NCBI GenBank assembly: GCA_963680875.1
Contig: OY804585.1
Span: 31,176,186-31,240,185, forward strand
DNA: 64,000 nucleotides
Direction of reading: 5' to 3'
Source of the DNA: Bathymodiolus brooksi
Lineage: Eukaryota; Mollusca; Bivalvia; Mytilida; Modiolidae
Positions 46,501 to 58,500 of this stretch are shown piece after piece (position 1 is the first letter of the stretch; each line of letters opens with the position of its first letter). The notes under the pieces are model-generated. The model saw only the letters and a list, made by a program, of their open reading frames with translations. It ran no database searches and had not been told where the DNA came from. The translations under genes and the position numbers were made by a program.

Positions 46501-49500
46501 CGTAAATTTATTCTAGACACACAGAACATGAGACTACGATACACTGGATCTGAGAAGAAATTTAGGAAAAAGAAAACATCATGTAAGGAAGAAAAAAATT
46601 ATAAGCTTGTTGTAAGAAAAGGTCCAAATCTTAATTCATCGTAAAATATGTGTATGAATATAGAATGAGAATGCATTAGTTGTGCCAGTAATTTAAAAGA
46701 AATAAAATGTTTGACAGCCATTTTGTTGGCTGTTCAATGAACAAAATTATACAGCAATGTTTACAAATTAATTCAAAAGTGGTATACATTATATTTCCAT
46801 TGCAACAAACAAATTCAAAGTTTACATATTTTTGGGTTGAAACAAAAAAATGAAAAAAATTGATGTAATGTTTTTGAAAAAGATTCAATTATAAAAATCA
46901 AAGGCCTCTACTTTAAAAGATAAAATCTAACTAAATTCAGCTACAAAGGTCCCTACTTTAAGAGATGAAAATCCAACTAATTTCAGCAATAATGTAACAA
47001 AAGCCTCTACTTTAAGAGATGAAAATCCAACTAATTTCAGCAATAATGTAACAAAAGCCTCTACTTTAAGAGATGAAAATCCAACTAATTTCAGCAATAA
47101 TGTAACAAAAGCCTCTACTTTTAAGAGATGAAAATCCAACTAATTTCAGCAATAATGTAACAAAAGCCTCTACTTTAAGAGATGAAAATCCAACTAATTT
47201 CAGCAATAATGTAACAAAAGCCTCTACTTTAAGAGATGCAAATCCAACTAATTTCAGCAATAATGTAACAAAAGCCTCTACTTTAAGAGATGAAAATCCA
47301 ACTAATTCAGCAATAATGTAACAAAAGCCTCTACTTTAAGAGATGAAAATCCAACTAATTTCAGCAATAATGTAACAAAAGCCTCTACTTTAAGAGATGA
47401 AAATCCAACTAATTTCAGCAATAATGTAACAAAAGCCTCTACTTTAAGAGATGAAAATCCAACTAATTTCAGCAATAATGTAACAAAAGCCTCTACTTTA
47501 AGAGATGAAAATCCAACTAATTTCAGCAATAATGTAACAAAAGCCTCTACTTTAAGAGATGAAAATCCAACTAATTCAGCAATAATGTAACAAAAGCCTC
47601 TACTTTAAGAGATGAAAATCCAACTAATTTCAGCAATAATGTAACAAAAGCCTCTACTTTAAGAGATGAAAATCCAACTAATTTCAGCAATAATGTAACA
47701 AAAGCCTCTACTTTAAGAGATGAAAATCCAACTAATTTCAGCAATAATGTAACAAAAGCCTCTACTTTAAGAGATGAAAATCCAACTAATTTCAGCAATA
47801 ATGTAACAAAAGCCTCTACTTTAAGAGATGAAAATCCAACTAATTTCAGCAATAATGTAACAAAAGCCTCTACTTTAAGAGATGAAAATCCAACTAATTT
47901 CAGCAATAATGTAACAAAAGCCTCTACTTTAAGAGATGAAAATCCAACTAATTTCAGCAATAATGTAACAAAAGCCTCTACTTTAAGAGATGAAAATCCA
48001 ACTAATTTCAGCAATAATGTAACAAAAGCCTCTACTTTAAGAGATGCAAATCCAACTAATTTCAGCAATAATGTAACAAAAGCCTCTACTTTAAGAGATG
48101 AAAATCCAACTAATTCAGCAATAATGTAACAAAAGCCTCTACTTTAAGAGATGAAAATCCAACTAATTTCAGCAATAATGTAACAAAAGCCTCTACTTTA
48201 AGAGATGAAAATCCAACTAATTTCAGCAATAATGTAACAAAAGCCTCTACTTTAAGAGATAAAAATCCAACTAATTTCAGCAATAATGTAACAAAAGCCT
48301 CTACTTTAAGAGATGAAAATCCAACTAATTTCAGCAATAATGTAACAAAAGCCTCTACTTTAATAGATGAAAATCCAACTCATTTCAGCAATAATGTAAC
48401 AAAAGCCTCTACTTTAAGAGATGAAAATCCAACTAATTTCAGCAATAATGTAACAAAAGCCTCTACTTTAAGAGATGAAAATCCAACTAATTTCAGCAAT
48501 AATGTAACAAAAGCCTCTACTTTAAGAGATGCAAATCCAACTAATTTCAGCAATAATGTAACAAAAGCCTCTACTTTAAGAGATGAAAATCCAACTAATT
48601 TCAGCAATAATGTAACAAAAGCCTCTACTTTAAGAGATGCAAATCCAACTAATTTCAGCAATAATGTAACAAAAGCCTCTACTTTAAGAGATGAAAATCC
48701 AACTAATTCAGCAATAATGTAACAAAAGCCTCTACTTTAAGAGATGAAAATCCAACTAATTTCAGCAATAATGTAACAAAAGCCTCTACTTTAAGAGATG
48801 AAAATCCAACTAATTTCAGCAATAATGTAACAAAAGCCTCTACTTTAAGAGATGAAAATCCAACTAATTTCAGCAATAATGTAACAAAAGCCTCTACTTT
48901 AAGAGATGAAAATCCAACTAATTTCAGCAATAATGTAACAAAAGCCTCTACTTTAAGAGATGAAAATCCAACTAATTTCAGCAATAATGTAACAAAAGCC
49001 TCTACTTTAAGAGATGCAAATCCAACTAATTTCAGCAATAATGTAACAAAAGCCTCTACTTTAAGAGATGAAAATCCAACTAATTTCAGCAATAATGTAA
49101 CAAAAGCCTCTACTTTAAGAGATGAAAATCCAACTAATTTCAGCAATAATGTAACAAAAGCCTCTACTTTAAGAGATGAAAATCCAACTAATTTCAGCAA
49201 TAATGTAACAAAAGCCTCTACTTTAAGAGATGAAAATCCAACTAATTTCAGCAATAATGTAAAAAAGCCTCTACTTTAGGAGAACTCAATTTCAGACTGC
49301 AAAAGTTATGTAAAAAGACTTGTATCTTTATAATTCATCTTGGCTCTGCAAATAAAATGAAACATTGTTTTTTTTTAGGGGATTTGTCAACAATAAGAGA
49401 AGTCAGAGAAGGAGAGAAGGATTACTCTAAAAGACTTGAACCTTTTGATGTAAGTTAGATCTTAAAAAAGTCAGGTTAAAATCATGAAATATTTAGAAGG

Positions 49501-52500
49501 AGAGAAGGATTATTCTAAAAGAATTGAACCTTTTGATGTAAGTTAGATCTTAAAAAAGTGAGAAATCATGAAATATTTAGAAGGAGAGAAGGATTACTCT
49601 AAAAGAATTGAACCTTTTGATGTAAGTTAGATCTTAAAAAAGTCAGGTTAAAATCATGAAATATTTAGAAGGAGAGAAGGATTATTCTAAAAGAATTGAA
49701 CCTTTTGATGTAAGTTACATCTTAAAAAAGTCAGGTTAAAATCATGAAATATTTAGAAGGAGAGAAGGATTATTCTAAAAGAATTGAACCTTTTGATGTA
49801 AGTTAGATCTTAAAAAAGTGAGAAATCATGAAATATTTAGAAGGAGAGAAGGATTACTCTAAAAGAATTGAACCTTTTGATGTAAGTTAGATCTTAAAAA
49901 AGTCAGGTTAAAATCATGAAATATTTAGAAGGAGAGAAGGATTATTCTAAAAGAATTGAACCTTTTGATGTAAGTTAGATCTTAAAAAAGTGAGAAATCA
50001 TGAAATATTTAGAAGGAGAGAAGGATTACTCTAAAAGAATTGAACCTTTTGATGTAAGTTAGATCTTAAAAAAGTCAGGTTAAAATCATGAAATATTTAG
50101 AAGGAGAGAAGGATTATTCTAAAAGAATTGAACCTTTTGATGTAAGTTACATCTTAAAAAAGTCAGGTTAAAATCATGAAATATTTAGAAGGAGAGAAGG
50201 ATTATTCTAAAAGAATTGAACCTTTTGATGTAAGTTACATCTTAAATAAGTGAGAAATCATGAAATATTTAGAAGGAGAGAAGGATTATTCTAAAAGAAT
50301 TGAACCTTTTGATGTAAGTTAGATCTTATAAAAGTGAGAAATCATGAAATATTTAGAAGGAGAGAAGGATTACTCTAAAAGAATTGAACCCTTTGATGTA
50401 AGTTAGATCTTAAAAAAGTCAGGTTAAAATCATGAAATATTTAGAAGGAGAGAAGGATTATTCTAAAAGAATTGAACCTTTTGATGTAAGTTAGATCTTA
50501 AAAAAGTGAGAAATCATGAAATATTTAGAAGGAGAGAAGGATTACTCTAAAAGAATTGAACCTTTTGATGTAAGTTAGATCTTATAAAAGTCAGGTTAAA
50601 ATCATGAAATATTTAGAAGGAGAGAAGGATTATTCTAAAAGAATTGAACCTTTTGATGTAAGTTAGATCTTATAAAAGTCTGGTTAAAATCATGAAATAT
50701 TTAGAAGGAGAGAAGGATTACTCTAAAAGAATTGAACCTTTTGATGTAAGTTACATCTTAAAAAAGTGAGAAATCATGAAATATTTAGAAGGAGAGAAGG
50801 ATTATTCTAAAAGAATTGAACCTTTTGATGTAAGTTAGATCTTATAAAAGTGAGAAATCATGAAATATTTAGAAGGAGAGAAGGATTACTCTAAAAGAAT
50901 TGAACCTTTTGATGTAAGTTACATCTTAAAAAAGTGAGAAATCATGAAATATTTAGAAGGAGAGAAGGATTATTCTAAAAGAATTGAACCTTTTGATGTA
51001 AGTTAGATCTTATAAAAGTGAGAAATCATGAAATATTTAGAAGGAGAGAAGGATTATTCTAAAAGAATTGAACCTTTTGATGTAAGTTAGATCTTAAAAA
51101 AGTGAGAAATCATGAAATATTTAGAAGGAGAGAAGGATTACTCTAAAAGAATTGAACCTTTTGATGTAAGTTAGATCTTAAAAAAGTCAGGTTAAAATCA
51201 TGAAATATTTAGAAGGAGAGAAGGATTATTCTAAAAGAATTGAACCTTTTGATGTAAGTTAGATCTTAAAAAAGTGAGAAATCATGAAATATTTAGAAGG
51301 AGAGAAGGATTACTCTAAAAGAATTGAACCTTTTGATGTAAGTTAGATCTTATAAAAGTCAGGTTAAAATCATGAAATATTTAGAAGGAGAGAAGGATTA
51401 TTCTAAAAGAATTGAACCTTTTGATGTAAGTTAGATCTTATAAAAGTCTGGTTAAAATCATGAAATATTTAGAAGGAGAGAAGGATTACTCTAAAAGAAT
51501 TGAACCTTTTGATGTAAGTTACATCTTAAAAAAGTGAGAAATCATGAAATATTTAGAAGGAGAGAAGGATTATTCTAAAAGAATTGAACCTTTTGATGTA
51601 AGTTAGATCTTATAAAAGTGAGAAATCATGAAATATTTAGAAGGAGAGAAGGATTACTCTAAAAGAATTGAACCTTTTGATGTAAGTTACATCTTAAAAA
51701 AGTGAGAAATCATGAAATATTTAGAAGGAGAGAAGGATTATTCTAAAAGAATTGAACCTTTTGATGTAAGTTAGATCTTATAAAAGTGAGAAATCATGAA
51801 ATATTTAGAAGGAGAGAAGGATTATTCTAAAAGAATTGAACCTTTTGATGTAAGTTAGATCTTAAAAAAGTGAGAAATCATGAAATATTTAGAAGGAGAG
51901 AAGGATTACTCTAAAAGAATTGAACCTTTTGATGTAAGTTAGATCTTAAAAAAGTCAGGTTAAAATCATGAAATATTTAGAAGGAGAGAAGGATTATTCT
52001 AAAAGAATTGAACCTTTTGATGTAAGTTAGATCTTAAAAAAGTGAGAAATCATGAAATATTTAGAAGGAGAGAAGGATTACTCTAAAAGAATTGAACCTT
52101 TTGATGTAAGTTAGATCTTAAAAAAGTGAGAAATCATGAAATATTTAGAAGGAGAGAAGGATTACTCTAAAAGACTTGAACCTTTTGATGTAAGTTACAT
52201 CTTAAAAAAGTGAGAAATCATGAAATATTTAGAAGGAGAGAAGGATTATTCTAAAAGAATTGAACCTTTTGATGTAAGTTAGATCTTATAAAAGTGAGAA
52301 ATCATGAAATATTTAGAAGGAGAGAAGGATTACTCTAAAAGAATTGAACCTTTTGATGTAAGTTAGATCTTATAAAAGTCTGGTTAAAATCATGAAATAT
52401 TTAGAAGGAGAGAAGGATTACTCTAAAAGAATTGAACCTTTTGATGTAAGTTACATCTTAAAAAAGTGAGAAATCATGAAATATTTAGAAGGAGAGAAGG

Positions 52501-55500
52501 ATTATTCTAAAAGAATTGAACCTTTTGATGTAAGTTAGATCTTATAAAAGTGAGAAATCATGAAATATTTAGAAGGAGAGAAGGATTACTCTAAAAGAAT
52601 TGAACCTTTTGATGTAAGTTACATCTTAAAAAAGTGAGAAATCATGAAATATTTAGAAGGAGAGAAGGATTATTCTAAAAGAATTGAACCTTTTGATGTA
52701 AGTTAGATCTTATAAAAGTGAGAAATCATGAAATATTTAGAAGGAGAGAAGGATTATTCTAAAAGAATTGAACCTTTTGATGTAAGTTAGATCTTAAAAA
52801 AGTGAGAAATCATGAAATATTTAGAAGGAGAGAAGGATTACTCTAAAAGAATTGAACCTTTTGATGTAAGTTAGATCTTAAAAAAGTCAGGTTAAAATCA
52901 TGAAATATTTAGAAGGAGAGAAGGATTATTCTAAAAGAATTGAACCTTTTGATGTAAGTTAGATCTTAAAAAAGTGAGAAATCATGAAATATTTAGAAGG
53001 AGAGAAGGATTACTCTAAAAGAATTGAACCTTTTGATGTAAGTTAGATCTTATAAAAGTCAGGTTAAAATCATGAAATATTTAGAAGGAGAGAAGGATTA
53101 CTCTAAAAGAATTGAACCTTTTGATGTAAGTTAGATCTTAAAAAAGTCAGGTTAAAATCATGAAATATTTAGAAGGAGAGAAGGATTATTCTAAAAGAAT
53201 TGAACCTTTTGATGTAAGTTAGATCTTAAAAAAGTGAGAAATCTTGAAATATTTAGAAGGAGAGAAGGATTACTCTAAAAGAATTGAACCTTTTGATGTA
53301 AGTTAGATCTTAAAAAAGTCAGGTTAAAATCATGAAATATTTAGAAGGAGAGAAGGATTATTCTAAAAGAATTGAACCTTTTGATGTAAGTTAGATCTTA
53401 TAAAAGTGAGAAATCATGAAATATTTAGAAGGAGAGAAGGATTATTCTAAAAGAATTGAACCTTTTGATGTAAGTTAGATCTTATAAAAGTGAGAAATCA
53501 TGAAATATTTAGAAGGAGAGAAGGATTACTCTAAAAGAATTGAACCTTTTGATGTAAGTTAGATCTTAAAAAAGTCAGGTTAAAATCATGAAATATTTAG
53601 AAGGAGAGAAGGATTATTCTAAAAGACTTGAACCTTTTGATGTAAGTTAGATCTTAAAAAAGTGAGAAATCATGAAATATTTAGAAGGAGAGAAGGATTA
53701 TTCTAAAAGACTTGAACCTTTTGATGTAAGTTAGATCTTATAAAAGTGAGGTTAAAATCATGAAATATTTAGAAGGAGAGAAGGATTATTCTAAAAGAAT
53801 TGAACCTTTTGATGTAAGTTAGATCTTAAAAAAGTGAGAAATCATGAAATATTTAGAAGGAGAGAAGGATTATTCTAAAAGACTTGAACCTTTTGATGTA
53901 AGTTAGATCTTATAAAAGTGAGAAATCATGAAATATTTAGAAGGAGAGAAGGATTATTCTAAAAGAATTGAACCTTTTGATGTAAGTTAGATCTTAAAAA
54001 AGTCAGGTTAAAATCATGAAATATTTAGAAGGAGAGAAGGATTATTCTAAAAGACTTGAACCTTTTGATGTAAGTTACATCTTAAAAAAGTGAGAAATCA
54101 TGAAATATTTCAGGTATTTTGTTTGAACCAAGTATATTATCATGGAGTAAAATACAATGGAATAAGGTTATCCTGTAATGTGAGAGAATGTGTTAGAAAT
54201 TATTGCTGTTCCAATTTGAATTATCATCTGTATATTTTGAGGTGCAGGTCTAAATTAACCTTTTTAGTAATTGATTTAACAGTGTTTAAAATTACTACAT
54301 GTATTAAGCCATCAGTAAGAAATATTTTTAATTGTAATGAGGTCTGTACCATAAATATTCTTTGGCTGGTTTTGAAGGCACCTGTTGTGTATCCCTGCCA
54401 TCTATGGTAATGGGTTAGGGTTAGGGTAATGTTGATTAACACCACTTTCAACAGTATTTCAGTTATATCTTGGCAGTATGTTTTATTGGTGGAGGAAACC
54501 GGAGTACCAGAAGAAAACATCTGACCTGCTGCAAGTCACTGACAAACTTAATGTTGTATCGAGTACACCTCGCATGAATGGTATTCAAACTCACAATGTT
54601 AGTGGAGATAGGCACTGGTTGCATAGGTAGTTATAAATCCAACTACCATGCGATCACTACCATGATGGCCCCCTTTCTATGTTAATGAAATGATCCATGT
54701 TTGTACATGCAGAAAAATTATATGACTTCCATTAAATCTCCCTCTTATGTTTTTCAAGAAGCAGTCTTAAAAAGCAATATGGCATAGTGAAAATTAGAAA
54801 ATGAAAAATGACAAAAAAGTAGACAAATTAAATAACCGTGTACAGGTACATGTAATGTTATTTTGACATTAATAGTCAAGGTCTGGTTAAGATTTTATAT
54901 AAGTTTACACAACTTTACCTGACAAGTGTATACCTTTAGGTTTATTTTGATAAAGAATAGCAATACAAAATTACATGTTTAACACCTTTTGAAAAGAACC
55001 ATTTTGTATTGAATCAACTCTACATGATGCTCAATTAAATTTAAGTCCACAGCACATGTCTATAGAGTGTTAGGAATTAAACTTATTTTAAGTCTATTTT
55101 ATTGATTATTATTATGTTAGTCTAATAATGGCTGGTAAATAAGATATTTATCAAATCAAAATCACATTTTATTGTCTTAAAAACTGCTAACAATTTGACA
55201 AATAAACAAAATACTACAAAAATATACATGTATATGCAGTCAAACCTATCTTATGAATTTATGTGACCTTCCAAGGGAACATTGGAATAGGGTCACATAA
55301 GACAAGTGGTTGCTAAATACAGGTTTTATTAATATGAAATGCACTGTGAAAGGAAATTAACATTAAGGTCACATTATACAAGTTATTGCTTAATAGAGGT
55401 GGCCACTAAAGCAGGTTTGACTGTATATATAATGAACACATCCAGTGGGTATTATCAAAGCTCTGTTATCCTCAGTTCTAACTGTATACATAATGAACAC

Positions 55501-58500
55501 ATCCAGTGGGTATTATCTTAGCTCTGTTATCCTCAATTCTAACTGTATACATAATGAACACATCCAGTGGGTATTATCTTAGCTCTGTCATCCTCAGTTC
55601 TAACTGTATTCATAATGAACACATCCAGTGGGTATTATCTTAGCTTTGTTATCCTCAGTTCTAACTGTATATATAATGAACACATCCAGTGGGTATTATC
55701 AAAGCTCTGTTATCCTCAGTTCTAACTGTATACATAATGAACACATCCAGTGGGTATTATCAAAGCTCTGTTATCCTCAGTTCTAACTGTATATATAATG
55801 AACACATCCAGTGGGTATTATCAAAGCTCTGTTATCCTCAGTTCTAACTGTATACATAATGAACACATCCAGTGGGTATTATCAAAGCTCTGTTATCCTC
55901 AGTTCTAACTGTATACATAATGAACACATCCAGTGGGTATTATCTTAGCTCTGTTATCCTCAATTCTAACTGTATACATAATGAACACATCAAGTGGGTA
56001 TTATCTTAGCTCTGTTATCCTCAGTTCTAACTGTATTCATAATGAACACATCCAGTGGGTATTATCTTAGCTCTGTTATCCTCAGTTCTAACTGTATTCA
56101 TAATGAACACATCCAGTGGGTATTATCTTAGCTCTGTTATCCTCAGTTCTAACTGTATACATAATGAACACATCCATCTTCCTCTCAGAAACCATAGAAC
56201 AATATTAGTAAATATTATTTATAACCATGTGTGCCTCTTGTTTGTCCTATTATTGATGATGACACTTGTTAACAGTGGTCAAATAATATAAATGATCTAG
56301 AGATACACATGGACAGTACTTGCTGTACCTGACCTTACACTACAATTATCTTAATTTATTGTCATGTTTTCCCAACAAAAATAAATGCTGTAGGATTAAT
56401 GATGTTGAATGATATAGGCTGTAGACAAACATCAATATCTTTTGTTTTTGTTTTAGAGTAACCTGTGTCTCAGACACTGCTGCATATTTCTCAATCAAAC
56501 TTTAGGGTTTAGTTTTCTTATCCTAAAATATCAAATTTTTGAAATTCTACCAGTATCATAAAAAAAAATAGGGCAGATTATTGAACTAGAGAAAAAAAGC
56601 TGCCAATAAAATGTTAAAGTTTTTTTTGCAAGTTTTATTTCAGATAGTCCATGTTATAACTCATGTAACTTTTAAAAATAATTTTGGAGGATTTCATCTC
56701 GAGCGTTTCTCCCTCTTAATTTCCCATTAAAACAATTGTACAAATCTCCTGTATGTGACAAGATATCAATTTTTGAATGTAAATTTAAATTTAAATTTGT
56801 TGGCCTGTACATCTCTAGTACTTCAATTTATATTTCAGTTAAACACCATCTACCTTACTTGAAATTATTGATTCAAACTATATTTTAAATCTTCAATACA
56901 TATATTTATGTTCAAAGGAATTCTAACGATAAAATCTTGTGTTGTGTAACATTTGATTATAAAGTTACCTCAACCATTGCAATATTTCTTGAGCAAAATC
57001 GATCGTATGATAGTTGGATATACAACTACCTATGCAATCAGTGCCTATCACCACTAACGTGAGTTAGAAACCCGTTCATGGCAAAGTTTACTCGATACAA
57101 CATTATGTGATAAAGTTTGGCAGGGACTTGCGGCAGATCGGTAGTTTTCTCCGGGTGCTCCGGTTTCCTCCACCAATAAAACTGACTGCCACGATATAAC
57201 TGAAATATTGTTGAAAGTGGCTTTAAACACCATAACCCTAACCCTAACCCATATATACCAGATCTTAGCCAAAAATGAAAATTAAGTTTGTTTCCCCCTC
57301 CCTCACCCCAACTGAGCCTAAAAAAAGATGCTCAATCAAAACATTTAGTGCTATCTTTATGCTGACACTGCTAGGTACTTGGGGCATTTAAGATTTACCT
57401 GATTTGGTTTATATTTTGGCTAAGGTTAAAGGTAAAAGGTCAACTTTATTTAGGTTAAAAATATATCAACAATCCATACAACTGATTAAAAATTTCGAAT
57501 TCATTTAAAGATAGAACTTGAAAATTAAGGTCTAGTATCAAAAAAATATTGATATGGTAGTTGGATTTACAACTACCTGTGCAATCAGCACCCCGTTCAT
57601 GACAAGGTGTATTTGATACATTATGTGATAAAATTTGTCAGTGACTTGCGACAGGTCGGTGATTTTATCCAGATGCACTGGTTTCCTCCACCAAAAAAAC
57701 TGACAGCCACAATATGACTAAAATATTGTTGAAAGTGGCATTAAACACCATAATCCCCCCCTCCACGTCATTGTCAGTTTGACAGTAATAGCATTCTCAA
57801 ATGTGTTCATATTCGTAAGAATCGTGCCTGTTTTATATCTCGTTCATGTATGATTAGACATCTAATTCATCAAAACATCTAATTCATCAAAAAATAAAAT
57901 TTTGAAAATTAAGGTCTAGTATAAATAAAATATTGATGTACCATAGACACATCATTGTAAGGGCCGTCGTGGTCGTGGTCTTTTTATATCTCGTCCATTT
58001 CTTGATTAGATCAATAATGTAACTAATGTAATATGTAAAGGTAACGGAACTACTTTTTATTGACAAAGGTTGACGTGATCAAACTTAATACAGGATGTAT
58101 TTCATCCATTATTTAATGAATTGAACTTCAAACAGCCAATAAAGAGAAATAAAATTATTGTTAATATCAAGATGATGTTAAAAGGTAAGAAAATCTGAAG
58201 GCAGTGAATGGTTACGTGGTCTTTGATTGGAGTAAAGGGCTTCCAAACTTAAGTCTAAGGTTACTTGATGAGACTTGATAACAAATGTCATTAAATGATA
58301 GTCAAACCCAAATAAATTTAGTTAATCCAATAAACATAATTATGATTTTATCTATTATTGAAATTTACAGTTTCTAAATAATGTAATTATTATTAAAACT
58401 AAGGTTCCCCTCCGTCGACCATAGGTGATGTTAGCTGATTTTAGCTATGCTGTTTAGGCCGTTTGATTTTACTAGCTCACAAAGACTTTTATATTATTTG

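Noticed and set aside
46927..49254. Series of minus-strand frames with [18 protein letters not shown] repeats, resembling a leucine-rich protein
   Set aside because: By-product of the 54-bp minisatellite in a PLC intron. Each frame ends where a 53-bp unit occurs, as expected without selection on the protein.
46900..54105. CRISPR-like array of regular repeats
   Set aside because: Direct tandem units without unique spacers in an animal intron. No cas genes.
57225..57252. Telomeric repeat block (CCCTAACCCTAACCC)
   Set aside because: Only about three repeats, placed exactly at a SINE 3' end, so a SINE tail rather than an interstitial telomere.
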